In this document: in pieces, positions 9,416 through 18,899 of the stretch
Layout: each line of letters begins with the position of its first letter
How positions within the stretch are numbered: the stretch's first letter is position 1
NCBI RefSeq assembly: GCF_007827555.1
Contig: NZ_VISS01000027.1
Span: 1-57,376 of the forward strand
Source of the DNA: Aeribacillus composti
Lineage (GTDB): Bacteria > Bacillota > Bacilli > Bacillales > Aeribacillaceae
DNA length: 57,376 bases
Reading direction: 5' to 3'
Program-made: the position numbers and the translations under genes
The notes under the pieces: model-generated
The model's database searches: none
Told to the model about the DNA's origin: nothing
The model's input: the letters and a program-made list of their open reading frames with translations, nothing else

Positions 9416-9540
9416 GGAGCTGTCTAATAAGTCGTTTTTTCGGCTTATTGACGCCCCCTTTAATGTTTTAGAAACGTTGATATATCGATGTCTATGATTT
9501 TTTTGTTTTTCAATGGGGATTTGACTTTATGGACAGCCCC
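9416..9540. repeat. MITE-like repeat, copy A
   Basis: This 125-base element begins GGAGCTGTCTAATAAG and ends GGACAGCCCC, so its termini are inverted copies of a G(G/A)GCTGTC sequence. A diverged copy lies at 45106-45214. It contains no reading frame of interest. The GGGGCTGTC-type ends resemble those of IS1182/IS5-like insertion sequences, so it is probably a non-autonomous derivative. It lies between ygaE and the TPR protein gene, inside otherwise conserved gene order. Confidence 0.75.
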
Positions 9541-9567
9541 TAATCTAAAAATGTGCTAAGCATTGCT

Positions 9568-12288
9568 TTAATCTCCGCTTGAAAACTTATTTATATTCGT
9601 TTCGACCGCTTTATTGTTTAAGGAATGGTATTCATTCAATATTTCACATTGTCTTAAGTTTAATTCAAAAACTGTCAGCGGATCATAATAAATCTCTGGG
9701 TTTGTTTTCAAGCTGTCCAATTGTTGTTGATCTGTCCGAATTTGCTGCTCTCCTTCTTGCACAATTTGTTCAAGGTTGTGAACAGGTTCACGGAAAAACA
9801 TTTTCACATCTCGTTCAATTCCTTTTTCAAATAAGTCGAATTGAGCAAAAAATTTTCGGATCATCGATTGAATCGCATCATCGAATGTTTCAGTTTCAAT
9901 GTATTTTTTGTATTGCTGTGCGATAAACAGCTTGTTTTTCCCAATGGACGAAAACAGCTTTCCTGCTCCTTTTAATATAACTTGTGCAGGCTTAAAGCGG
10001 TTCATAATATTTTCTTCTTCGATGTTCACCACTGTTGTCAGACGATCAATATCCCGCCGCCAATCATCCACTACTTTGAAATCAGACATAAGCTTCACAC
10101 GGTCATGACCGTACAATGAATTAAACGATTCACACATTTCATCTAAATAGACTTGGCATTGTTTTAGCTCGCTTTCAGCAAATGAAACCCATTCTCCCAT
10201 TTTTTGCGACATTTTTGGAAGCAGCGTTTCAGTAAAATGCGCCTTCACCTGATCGTTCATTTTTTTGTTCAATTCTATGTGTAAATGGCTGAAATCGCTG
10301 TTTTCCGTTATGAATTTCGATGCAGATCGCAAAAGAGTCCTTAACTCATCATGAAGATCCTTTTTTATCTCTTCCAATGTGGAGCGGAGTGACTGCCTCA
10401 ATTCCTTAGCTTTTTCATTTTCCATATCGCCAAGGCTGTGTATTAATCCTTTTAATCGAGACACGATTTCTTTATTTTTATCGATGCTTTCTTCTAAATG
10501 CTGCTCTAATTCCATCCGTTTGCTATAAGCATATTTAATAGCTTTTTTCAAGAAAAACAACAGCTTCTCCGTTTTGTTATCTTGATGAAACGGAAAACGT
10601 GAATGAATAAATTCAGCGAAGGACTGTTTCCGCTTCTCTCCTTCATTTCTTGAAGGGAATGGGAAAAATTCAGCTTCCGGGAAAAAGTCAAGTATTTGTT
10701 CTTTAAAATGATTATGAAGCATGCCGCTATCTTCAAGCAAAAAGTAAATTGGAAGCTCCTTTTTTAAAGCAATCGATGCCAGGCTTTCTACCATTTTCTC
10801 AACTGAAGCAGGTTGATGCTCTGGATGGACATATACCAACCCATCAGCCAGTTGTATATATTCCTTTAGCTCCTCTTGATCAACATGCTCTATGTCAGGT
10901 ACTTCTATTAAACTTAGCTTATGATCGTTTAACAAATCATTAGGCGCACATACCGCAACAATTGTTCCATCTTCACGAACTGCCGCATCTTCTTCAGCGA
11001 ATACATCTGTTATGCTTTCATTATTTATTTGCTTTATGTTTGTCCGGTCTTCATGGCAGTAAATAGTAATTTTTGATGAAGGAATGCTTGGAAGAGAATG
11101 GCCAAGCAGCGATCGGGCAAAACCGCTTTCTCCAACAATGAGCAAATAATGTTCGTTCTGTTCAAAAATCTTTTTTAATATCCAATGATATTTCTGCCCA
11201 AGATTTACTTGATTTATTTCCGCCCAATCGACCAGCTTCGCAAATAGCCGTTTTTTGGCTTCATGACCATCAGCACGATCATGACTACCTGATGCCAAAA
11301 CGTTCTCCGCTTCTTCTATCACTTTCTCATCTAAGCTTGAACGGTAAATTTCACTCCATGCAACGACAGCTGCTGCAGCGGTCGATAGTTGTTTTCCTGT
11401 CGATAGTTTCAGCCAATTGGCTAAAATGTCCGGCATAATATCTTGAAGCTCTTTTAGTAAATATGATCCGCCAAGAAGCTTATTATAGGATTCTTCATAA
11501 AAACGCGATATTTCATCCCAATGCTGAAATTCGTCCACTTTCACATTGAAAATTAGATTGTTTATCGTTTTTAACCATGGAATAAAATATTTTTGATCGT
11601 GTTTATAGCATCGCCACAGCGAAACAGCAAGCTTCTCGAATTGCTCTACGTCGGTTCTGTATAAAACCGTTAATGCTTTAAAGAAATAATCCGGCTCTTT
11701 TTCTTTGACAAAACCTTGTTCAACATAATTGATCAAACGCTGAAACCATTCCGCTTTTTCAGTCCGAATTAATTCTTCAACCGTAAGATGGACAGCTTTG
11801 TCCCAATCTTCCTGTTCTTCATAAAATTGAATAGCGATGGTGGATGCTTGACCATGGTCAGGGTTGATCGATACCGCATCACGAATCGCCTCATACGCCT
11901 TTTCTTTTTCTCCTTGAAGGCGGTGAAGCGAAAACAGCTTTAACGATGCTTCTGCTTTAAGAACTTTTGAATCCGTTTCAATGGAACGGTACATTTCTTC
12001 CGCAGATGAAAATAATCCTAATTCAAAATATGCATCTCCGATATTTTTTCTCGCCCATGGCGCCAGCTCATTCTCTATATTTTCCCATTTAAAAATTGCC
12101 GCTTCATAATCTTTGTGGTGGAAATATACTTCTCCTTGAGCATAGCGTACATAAGACAGATCATATGCGACCTTTTTTTGTTCTTCTTGAAAAAGCTCCC
12201 CAAGCAGTTGGATCGGATGTTTCGTTTCATTTTCTTTTAATAATGTTTGATAAAAGTTTTTTTCAATTAACTGCTTTTCCGCCGCCAT
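9568..12288 (-). CDS. TPR protein with a degenerate dynamin-like GTPase domain
   Basis: The protein has 906 residues and I do not know a named homologue. Residues 40-190 contain TPR-like helical repeats (AQGEVYFHHKDYEAAIFKW, then KNIGDAYFELGLFSSAEEMY). From 381 to about 545 lies a fold reminiscent of dynamin-type GTPases: LLIVGESGFARSLLG (383-396) sits where a P-loop GxxxxGKS would be, SLIEVPDIEHVD (459-470) at the switch-2 DxPG position, and ADGLVYVHPEHQP (481-493) at the usual following strand. The P-loop lysine and the DxxG aspartate/glycine pattern are missing, so GTP hydrolysis is doubtful. Long coiled-coil helices follow (580-760), and a glycine-rich amphipathic patch, VILKGAGKLFSSIG (770-783), could touch membranes. 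No partner gene is evident. Function unknown; a scaffold or membrane-remodelling role is inferred only. Confidence 0.85.
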   Translation of the reverse strand: MAAEKQLIEKNFYQTLLKENETKHPIQLLGELFQEEQKKVAYDLSYVRYAQGEVYFHHKDYEAAIFKWENIENELAPWARKNIGDAYFELGLFSSAEEMYRSIETDSKVLKAEASLKLFSLHRLQGEKEKAYEAIRDAVSINPDHGQASTIAIQFYEEQEDWDKAVHLTVEELIRTEKAEWFQRLINYVEQGFVKEKEPDYFFKALTVLYRTDVEQFEKLAVSLWRCYKHDQKYFIPWLKTINNLIFNVKVDEFQHWDEISRFYEESYNKLLGGSYLLKELQDIMPDILANWLKLSTGKQLSTAAAAVVAWSEIYRSSLDEKVIEEAENVLASGSHDRADGHEAKKRLFAKLVDWAEINQVNLGQKYHWILKKIFEQNEHYLLIVGESGFARSLLGHSLPSIPSSKITIYCHEDRTNIKQINNESITDVFAEEDAAVREDGTIVAVCAPNDLLNDHKLSLIEVPDIEHVDQEELKEYIQLADGLVYVHPEHQPASVEKMVESLASIALKKELPIYFLLEDSGMLHNHFKEQILDFFPEAEFFPFPSRNEGEKRKQSFAEFIHSRFPFHQDNKTEKLLFFLKKAIKYAYSKRMELEQHLEESIDKNKEIVSRLKGLIHSLGDMENEKAKELRQSLRSTLEEIKKDLHDELRTLLRSASKFITENSDFSHLHIELNKKMNDQVKAHFTETLLPKMSQKMGEWVSFAESELKQCQVYLDEMCESFNSLYGHDRVKLMSDFKVVDDWRRDIDRLTTVVNIEEENIMNRFKPAQVILKGAGKLFSSIGKNKLFIAQQYKKYIETETFDDAIQSMIRKFFAQFDLFEKGIERDVKMFFREPVHNLEQIVQEGEQQIRTDQQQLDSLKTNPEIYYDPLTVFELNLRQCEILNEYHSLNNKAVETNINKFSSGD

Positions 12289-12466
12289 GACAACCTCCGT
12301 TCTTATACGAATTTAGTCTTTTCTTTTATTCTACCAAAATCGTTTTTTCAAAAGGGATTGAATCAAAAATTTATGAAAAACTTGACTGGCAAAAGTCTTG
12401 CTAAAATTAAAGTATATTATGGATTTCAAAGCAAATGGCTAATTACCCATTTTGCTGCGGTATTTT

Positions 12467-14215
12467 TTACCATTCACCCAATTGCTGAATTTGAAATAGT
12501 TTATAGTAATGTCCGCGCTTTTTCATTAGTTCTTCATGAGTTCCGGTTTCAACAATTTTCCCGTTTTCAATTAGTACAATTTTATCTGCATGAGTAATTG
12601 TAGACAGACGATGGGCAACAATTAAGGTCGTACGGTTTTTTGCCAGTTTATCAAGGGCTTCTTGGATAAATTGTTCACTTTCTAAATCCAAAGCAGACGT
12701 AGCTTCATCCAAAATGAAAATCGGCGGATTTTTTAAAAATACTCGGGCAATTGCAATTCGCTGTTTTTGACCGCCGGATAACTTCACGCCTCTTTCGCCC
12801 ACTTTCGTATCATAGCCATCAGGCAAACTCATAATAAACTCGTGAGCGTTAGCTGCTTTGGCCGCTTTTATGACCTCTTCATCCGTTGCATTTGGTTTGC
12901 CAATTAAAATATTCGTTTTTATCGATTCACTGAATAAAAAAGGATCCTGCAAAACTATGCCGATCTGCTCCCTGACGCTTTGCACTTTATAATCTCTAAC
13001 GTCAATGCCGTCCAACAAAATTTTTCCTTCCGTTACATCCCAAAACCTCGGAACAAGACTCACAAGGGTGGATTTTCCCCCTCCGCTCATCCCGACAAAA
13101 GCGACCGTCTCCCCTTTTTGAATCGTTAAATGAATATCCTTTAGTACAAATTCTTCGTTGTCATGATAGCGAAAGGATACTTTGTCAAAAATAATTTCCC
13201 CCGAAAGTTTGTCTGCTGCTATTGCATCCTGTTTATCAACAATATCGTAAGGTTCGTCAAGAAACTCAAATACTCTGTCCATTGAAGCGAAAGCCTGTGT
13301 TAAAGTAGTTGATGAATTGATCAAACGGCGAAGAGGATTGTACAACCGATCAATATAGGCTGTAAAGGCAACCATCGTCCCGATCGTTAAATTCCCTTGT
13401 ATCACTTCATAAGCCCCGTAAAAAATGACGAAAAGAGGCGCTAGGTCAGTAACGGTGTTAACAACAGCAAACGTTTTTGCGTTCCATTTTGTATGATCAA
13501 TCGCCCTTTCAAGAAAATTGCGATTTTCACGATCAAATTCTTTTTGTTCATGCTCTTCATTCGCAAAGCTTTGAATGACAGCCATTCCGCTGACCCTCTC
13601 ATGCAAATGCCCCTGCACCTCTGCCAGCGCCTGCGACCTAACTCTTGTCAAATGACGAAGCCTGCCGTAAAAATATTTAACTGACAATCCGTATATAGGA
13701 AGCAACATAATCGATACAATGGTCAACGTGACATCCATCGTAAACATAATCCCAATGGCAAATATAATAGTAAAAAGGTCAAGCCATAGATTCATAAGGC
13801 CCGTAATAACAAACGTCTTTGTTTGTTCAACATCATTAATCACCCGCGAAATAATTTCTCCCGCACGATTGTTTGAATAATATCTTAAGCTCAGCCGCTG
13901 AAGATGAGTAAACAGTTGATCGCGAATATCATATAAAATTTTGCTTCCCGTCCATTGCGCAAAATATTGCCGATAATACTCGATCGGCGGCCGTATGACG
14001 AGGAATATAAATAACATGATGCCCATTAAAAAAAGAAGCATCTCTATCTTTACGTCATTTGATAATGATCCGTTTAAAATATTGTCGACGATATATTTCA
14101 ATACGAGCGGAATTAACAAAGGAATGCCAAACTTTATAATCCCGATGAAAATCGTTAAAAAAATTTGTTTTTTATATGGTTTTACAAATTGAAAATAGCG
14201 TTTAATCGAACCCAA
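12467..14215 (-). CDS. ygaD: YgaD, ABC transporter with fused permease and ATPase
   Basis: This is a half-transporter of the lipid A/multidrug exporter class. Six membrane helices fill about residues 1-310. The nucleotide-binding domain has Walker [11 protein letters not shown]-loop VLQDPFLF, signature LSGGQKQR and Walker [13 protein letters not shown]. It should work as a homodimer; the substrate is unknown. I choose TTG at 14215, which gives 582 residues starting MGSIKRY. AGGAGA precedes it by 6 bases, and it avoids a 13-bp hairpin at 14247-14278 that a longer reading from 14284 would have to translate. The B. subtilis protein is of similar length. It follows ntdP as in B. subtilis. Confidence 0.92.
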   Translation of the reverse strand: MGSIKRYFQFVKPYKKQIFLTIFIGIIKFGIPLLIPLVLKYIVDNILNGSLSNDVKIEMLLFLMGIMLFIFLVIRPPIEYYRQYFAQWTGSKILYDIRDQLFTHLQRLSLRYYSNNRAGEIISRVINDVEQTKTFVITGLMNLWLDLFTIIFAIGIMFTMDVTLTIVSIMLLPIYGLSVKYFYGRLRHLTRVRSQALAEVQGHLHERVSGMAVIQSFANEEHEQKEFDRENRNFLERAIDHTKWNAKTFAVVNTVTDLAPLFVIFYGAYEVIQGNLTIGTMVAFTAYIDRLYNPLRRLINSSTTLTQAFASMDRVFEFLDEPYDIVDKQDAIAADKLSGEIIFDKVSFRYHDNEEFVLKDIHLTIQKGETVAFVGMSGGGKSTLVSLVPRFWDVTEGKILLDGIDVRDYKVQSVREQIGIVLQDPFLFSESIKTNILIGKPNATDEEVIKAAKAANAHEFIMSLPDGYDTKVGERGVKLSGGQKQRIAIARVFLKNPPIFILDEATSALDLESEQFIQEALDKLAKNRTTLIVAHRLSTITHADKIVLIENGKIVETGTHEELMKKRGHYYKLFQIQQLGEW

Positions 14216-14244
14216 CCATTTCTCTCCTTTCAGATCAATGCAAA

Positions 14245-14279
14245 GCGAAAAGTCTGTTGATACTCCAACAGACTTTTCC
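14245..14279 (-). terminator. Hairpin between ntdP and ygaD
   Basis: GAAAAGTCTGTTG and its exact complement flank a 6-base loop (14247-14278). On the minus strand the 3' arm ends in CTTTTC followed by GCTTTG. It starts only 3 bases after the ntdP stop and is a terminator or partial terminator for that gene. It also shows that the apparent upstream extension of the ygaD frame is not coding. Confidence 0.65.
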
Positions 14280-14280
14280 A

Positions 14281-14808
14281 TCATAAATATGTTAAATATC
14301 TTTCATACCACTGATCGATAAATTCAGGGGAAAACGGACCTTTTCTACCGCGTATCCAATAAATTAATTTGTTCACATTATTCTTTAAGATACGGTCAAT
14401 GACTTGCGGATATTTCATTGATTTCTTATGCCGTTCATATTCATCTTCATCTAACAGTGTATAGGTCATATCCGGGAACACTTTAATATCCAAATCATAA
14501 TCAATATACTTTAATGCCTCATTATCCCAAACAAAAGGAGAACTGATGTTGCAATAATAATAAATGCCGTCACCACGAATCATTCCAATTACATTAAACC
14601 AATGACGTGCATGAAAATAACAAATCGCCGGCTCCCTTGTAATCCAAGTTCTGCCGTCAGCTTCGGTAACCGTTGTTCGATCGTTGCCGCCAATAATACA
14701 GTTTTGCGATCCTTTTAAAACGGTCGTTTCCTCCCAAACACGATGAATGCATCCATTATGTTTATAACTGTGTATTTGAATGATATCTCCTTCCTTTGGC
14801 AGCGCCAT
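14281..14808 (-). CDS. ntdP: NtdP, nucleoside tri-/diphosphate phosphatase (DUF402)
   Basis: This 175-residue protein is of the UPF0374/NTDP family, called YgaC in B. subtilis. A Staphylococcus aureus homologue hydrolyses nucleoside tri- and diphosphates in a metal-dependent way. The family core is seen in [20 protein letters not shown] (residues 54-73) and in the acidic stretch [13 protein letters not shown] (104-116), which supplies metal ligands. The ATG at 14808 follows AGGGAAC. It lies between ygaB and ygaD, as in B. subtilis. Confidence 0.92.
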   Translation of the reverse strand: MALPKEGDIIQIHSYKHNGCIHRVWEETTVLKGSQNCIIGGNDRTTVTEADGRTWITREPAICYFHARHWFNVIGMIRGDGIYYYCNISSPFVWDNEALKYIDYDLDIKVFPDMTYTLLDEDEYERHKKSMKYPQVIDRILKNNVNKLIYWIRGRKGPFSPEFIDQWYERYLTYL

Positions 14809-14912
14809 TTTGTTCCCTACTTTCTAATGAACAGTTCACTTCAAATCCGAAAAAATCATTTTTCTTTATTATAACGTTTGATATTCAAAAAGAAAATAAA
14901 AGAGCCATGCCG

Positions 14913-15185
14913 CTAAAATGGCTGACTCGAGTCATACATTTCGATTTGGTACATTTTAATAACTTCTTCCGTTTGCTTTTCAAACGTTTTTTGAATGTCT
15001 ATCAACTCATTTTTCATTTTTTCAATTTCTTTTTGCACAGAACGCAATTTCTTATCATCATTTTGTCTCAAAAATTCCAATTCCATTTGTTGATAATGCT
15101 CTATTTTAGATTGAAGCGATACAAGCTTATCCATCGTTTCAAGCTGTTCGCCAACTAGCAGATCAAAGCGGTTATATGTATTCAA
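14913..15185 (-). CDS. ygaB: YgaB, small coiled-coil protein
   Basis: This 90-residue protein is almost entirely charged helix and is predicted to form a coiled coil (about residues 15-75, with a regular L/I spacing). I choose the TTG at 15185 because GGGAGGGA lies 6 bases upstream; the longer GTG start at 15200 would place that site inside the gene. The role is unknown. The position next to ntdP and sspE matches B. subtilis ygaB. Confidence 0.82.
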   Translation of the reverse strand: MNTYNRFDLLVGEQLETMDKLVSLQSKIEHYQQMELEFLRQNDDKKLRSVQKEIEKMKNELIDIQKTFEKQTEEVIKMYQIEMYDSSQPF

Positions 15186-15308
15186 ATGAATCCCTCCCAC
15201 ATAAAATGTTTATGGATACATATTCTAACTATTTCACTTGATTCCTTTGACAAGTTATGTAGACAATTAAGAAGTTTTGTCGTATGAACGCTTAGGTCAA
15301 AATTATTA

Positions 15309-15338
15309 TTGACTCTCCATTCATTCATTATGTACAAT
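15309..15338 (+). promoter_or_regulatory. Promoter for uppP
   Basis: TTGACT (15309-15314) and TACAAT (15333-15338) are 18 bases apart, about 60 bases before the uppP start. Confidence 0.55.
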
Positions 15339-15399
15339 CTGACAAGATTGAATCATTACAAACTTTGATTTTTTTTGAGAGAAAGGAAGTTACTATATC

Positions 15400-16215
15400 G
15401 TGTGGGAAATCATCACAGCAGTCATTTTAGGCATTGTTGAAGGGTTAACGGAATTTGCCCCTGTTTCTTCTACTGGACATATGATTCTTGTTGATGACAT
15501 TCTTCTAAAATCTAAAGAAATATATTCAGAGCCTGTCGCCAACTCTTTTAAAGTCGTCATTCAGCTTGGATCAATACTAGCAGCGGTGATCGTATTTAAA
15601 GATCGCTTTTTCGATTTATTACAGATTAAGAAAATGCAGCATCAAAACGGTCAAAGATTAACGCTTGGCCTTGTCATCACAGGACTTCTTCCTGCTGCCG
15701 TCTTAGGTTTTTTATTTGAAGACTATATTGATACGTACTTGTTTTCCGCTCATAGCGTATTAGTCGGCCTTGTGTTAGGGGCATTATTAATGATTGCAGC
15801 AGACCTATTTGGTCCAAGAAAACCGAAAGCAGAAACGGTTGATCAAATTACATACAAACAAGCGCTAACCATCGGCCTCATCCAATGCATTTCCCTTTGG
15901 CCTGGTTTTTCGCGTTCCGGTTCAACGATTTCCGGCGGGGTTTTAGCCGGTTTAAGCCATCGTGCAGCTTCCGATTTTACGTTTATTATGGCTGTGCCGA
16001 TAATGGCGGGGGCGAGCGGTCTTTCTCTTATTAAAAATTGGGAGCATTTCACGATCGACGTCCTGCCGTTTTTTATCGCCGGATTCATCAGTGCGTTTAT
16101 TTTCGCGCTTTTGGCCATAAGATTCTTTTTGCAGTTGATCAACCGCATTAAACTTACACCATTTGCTATTTATCGGATCATTTTGGCGATCATCATCTAT
16201 GTTTTTTTCCTTTAA
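15400..16215 (+). CDS. uppP: Undecaprenyl-diphosphatase UppP (BacA type)
   Basis: This 271-residue membrane enzyme removes a phosphate from undecaprenyl diphosphate so that the lipid carrier for cell-wall synthesis can be reused. Overproduction confers bacitracin resistance in many bacteria. Both family motifs are present: EGLTEFAPVSSTGH (E14, E18, H27) and PGFSRSGSTISGG (around residues 169-181, with the catalytic arginine). The GTG at 15400 is used, with GAAAGGAAG upstream. The gene does not belong to the yga order of B. subtilis and may be an extra copy or a relocated one. Confidence 0.95.
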   Translation: MWEIITAVILGIVEGLTEFAPVSSTGHMILVDDILLKSKEIYSEPVANSFKVVIQLGSILAAVIVFKDRFFDLLQIKKMQHQNGQRLTLGLVITGLLPAAVLGFLFEDYIDTYLFSAHSVLVGLVLGALLMIAADLFGPRKPKAETVDQITYKQALTIGLIQCISLWPGFSRSGSTISGGVLAGLSHRAASDFTFIMAVPIMAGASGLSLIKNWEHFTIDVLPFFIAGFISAFIFALLAIRFFLQLINRIKLTPFAIYRIILAIIIYVFFL

Positions 16216-16216
16216 T

Positions 16217-16252
16217 GAAAGAAAGCGGAGAGCTGAAACGTTCTCCGCTTTT
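16217..16252 (+). terminator. Terminator after uppP
   Basis: AAAGCGGAGA and TTCTCCGCTTTT surround a 9-base loop, immediately after the uppP stop and ending in TTTTT. Confidence 0.85.
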
Positions 16253-16290
16253 TGCCTGGCTCTTTTAAAAGAAACATTCAAAATTAATAG

Positions 16291-16452
16291 TTAAGAATTT
16301 TGTTGTTTATTTTGTTCAGATTGTTGATTTTGTTGTCTTACTTGTTGTGCATCTGTTTCAGCAGCAAATTCTGTTCCAAATCCTTGAGCTGATTGTTGGT
16401 TTTGCTTTCTCACTTGTTGAGCATTTGTTTTGTTTTGCTGTTGTTTTGCCAT
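16291..16452 (-). CDS. sspE: SspE, gamma-type small acid-soluble spore protein (short form)
   Basis: This gene encodes 53 residues, rich in Q, N and A and free of W and C. It stores amino acids in the spore core and is degraded by the GPR protease at germination. KTNAQQVRKQNQQSAQGFG followed by TEFAAETDAQQVRQQNQQS shows the gamma-SASP pattern; TEFA is the GPR cleavage site. It has only one spacer and cleavage unit, whereas the B. subtilis protein has two tandem units and about 84 residues. GGAGGTG lies 9 bases before the ATG at 16452; another ATG at 16455 is possible. It lies between fabL and ygaB as in B. subtilis. Confidence 0.9.
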   Translation of the reverse strand: MAKQQQNKTNAQQVRKQNQQSAQGFGTEFAAETDAQQVRQQNQQSEQNKQQNS

Positions 16453-16474
16453 CATTTTTCACCTCCACGTCATA

Positions 16475-16505
16475 TATCATGTCCAGGAGGGAAAAAACTT
16501 ATCCA
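16475..16505 (-). promoter_or_regulatory. Sigma-G-type promoter for sspE
   Basis: On the minus strand TGGATA (16505-16500) and CATGATA (16481-16475) are 18 bases apart. They resemble the forespore sigma-G consensus (TGAATA, 17-18 bases, CATACTA). The site is about 20 bases upstream of the sspE start, right for a forespore-specific gene. Confidence 0.55.
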
Positions 16506-16518
16506 AAAAAATTTGCAG

Positions 16519-17271
<753 letters not shown>

Positions 17272-17356
17272 TTACATCTCCTTATGTATTGAATAGTTAT
17301 TTCTATCGTAACAAAGAATAGATATAGAAAAACATATAAAAAGGAGTTTTTGTAAA

Positions 17357-17539
17357 TTGCCTATACGAGATATGACAGAGCTCTCCATGATCTCGAAGCA
17401 AGCTTGGAGCAGTGAGGAGCTTCAGCATTATCACCGCGCCTTTCAACAAATTATGCCTTACCTGAATATAGAAGGTCATACCATTCACCGTGAAATTATA
17501 GAAGAAATTGAAGCGCGCGGCGGTATTAACAAAGACTGA
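17357..17539 (+). CDS. yfhS: YfhS-like small protein
   Basis: This 60-residue acidic protein has no clear domain (MPIRDMTELSMISKQAWSSE at the start, EIIEEIEARGG near the end). The TTG at 17357 follows AAGGAG by 11 bases; an ATG six codons later would be too far from it, so the TTG is preferred with some doubt. It lies between fabL and mutY, which is the place of yfhS in B. subtilis. The name rests mainly on that position. Function unknown. Confidence 0.7.
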   Translation: MPIRDMTELSMISKQAWSSEELQHYHRAFQQIMPYLNIEGHTIHREIIEEIEARGGINKD

Positions 17540-17566
17540 TTAAACCAATTTTTGAGACATAATGGA

Positions 17567-17595
17567 TGCAATCGGTACATGCCGATTGCATTTTC
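17567..17595 (+). terminator. Terminator between yfhS and mutY
   Basis: TGCAATCGG and CCGATTGCA enclose a 6-base loop and are followed by TTTTC. It serves yfhS, and may also serve mutY from the other side. Confidence 0.75.
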
Positions 17596-17613
17596 ATTCA
17601 CTTCCCAATGGAA

Positions 17614-18720
17614 TTACGGCTCCACTTGTATGCCAGCTTTTTCCTTATAAAGAGCAAATATTTTTTGATGAGGTACAGGAAAAGCATATCGATCAATATC
17701 CTTGATGAAAACTTTTTCAAGCTCTTTCATTGATTCATCGCTACAAACTTTGCCGAAATAAACATTAATATTCCATGTCAAATGGGAAAAAACATGCTGA
17801 ATCGTTCCTTTTAGCTCGCTTAATTTCGCTTCAACACCGTATTCTTCCCGCAAAAAATTTTCTAGATATATCCTTTTAGGAATTCTGTTTGTGCGAACTT
17901 CGCAATTTGGAAATTCCCACAAATTCGCAAGCAGTCCTGTGTCAGGTCTTTTATGAATATATAAATCGTTGTTTTGCACTAAAACCGCGCAAGCAATCGA
18001 AACTTGCTTTGTTGATTTGCTTCGTGTTTTTACTGGCAGCTTTTCCTGTAATCCTTCTGAAAAGGCAAGACAATGCTCCTGTACAGGACAAAGCAAACAG
18101 GACGGAGAAGTCGGCGTACAAACCATTGCTCCCAGTTCCATTAATGCTTGATTAAAATCGGAAGGACGTTCTTTTGAAATAAGATTTGCAGCCGCTTCTT
18201 CAAATATTCTTCTTGTTTTTGGCTTTGCTATATCTTCTTCAATCAGTAAAATTCTTGACAGCACTCTCATCACATTGCCGTCAACAGCAGGCTCAGGCTT
18301 GTTATAAGCAATGCTTAATATTGCTCCTTTTGTATAAGGCCCAATTCCTTTTAATTTTCCAAGCTGCTTCGGGTCATCCGGAAGTTTTCCTCCGTATTTT
18401 GCTGCCACCTCTTTCACTGCACTGTGCAAATTTCGGGCGCGCGAATAATAGCCTAGGCCTTCCCATGCCTTTAAAACCTCTTCTTCATCCGCATTTGCCA
18501 GCGCCTCAACATTCGGGAATTTTTTAATAAAATTGTTAAAGTACGGTATAACCGTTTCCACCCGTGTTTGCTGAAGCATTATTTCAGATACCCATACTTT
18601 GTATGGATCTTGGTCCTTTCTCCAGGGCAAATCTCTTTTTTCCCGTATATACCAGCCGATCAGGTCCTCCTGAAATGTTTTAATATCGAAATTCTCAATT
18701 TTTTGCAGTGATTGACCCAT
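17614..18720 (-). CDS. mutY: MutY, A/G-specific adenine glycosylase
   Basis: MutY removes adenine mispaired with 8-oxoguanine in base-excision repair. The protein has 368 residues. The catalytic glutamate is E46 in [10 protein letters not shown], the helix-hairpin-helix is [12 protein letters not shown] (123-134) and the key aspartate is D147 in AVDGNV. The 4Fe-4S ligands follow as C201-x6-C208-x2-C211-x5-C217. The C-terminal NUDIX-like domain that recognises 8-oxoguanine spans about 235-365. All expected residues are present. Neighbours yfhP and yfhS match B. subtilis yfhQ (mutY). Confidence 0.96.
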   Translation of the reverse strand: MGQSLQKIENFDIKTFQEDLIGWYIREKRDLPWRKDQDPYKVWVSEIMLQQTRVETVIPYFNNFIKKFPNVEALANADEEEVLKAWEGLGYYSRARNLHSAVKEVAAKYGGKLPDDPKQLGKLKGIGPYTKGAILSIAYNKPEPAVDGNVMRVLSRILLIEEDIAKPKTRRIFEEAAANLISKERPSDFNQALMELGAMVCTPTSPSCLLCPVQEHCLAFSEGLQEKLPVKTRSKSTKQVSIACAVLVQNNDLYIHKRPDTGLLANLWEFPNCEVRTNRIPKRIYLENFLREEYGVEAKLSELKGTIQHVFSHLTWNINVYFGKVCSDESMKELEKVFIKDIDRYAFPVPHQKIFALYKEKAGIQVEP

Positions 18721-18899
18721 TTTTCAATATTTCCTCCATTATGCACTTCAAAATATGTTACACTAAAAAGAACTTATGAATTTATCGTACATTATTTTTT
18801 TTTGGCATGAAAGAAAAAATGAATTTATGTTTTTTGCGTTCAATGGAAAAAATTCAAATATCATCATAACGATTGTTTTTTCAGCTAAGGAGGATGGCT

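Noticed and set aside
12358-12597. Plus-strand frame of 79 codons at the 3' end of ygaD
   Set aside because: It lies mostly antisense to the ygaD ATPase domain, has no ribosome site and no recognisable sequence.
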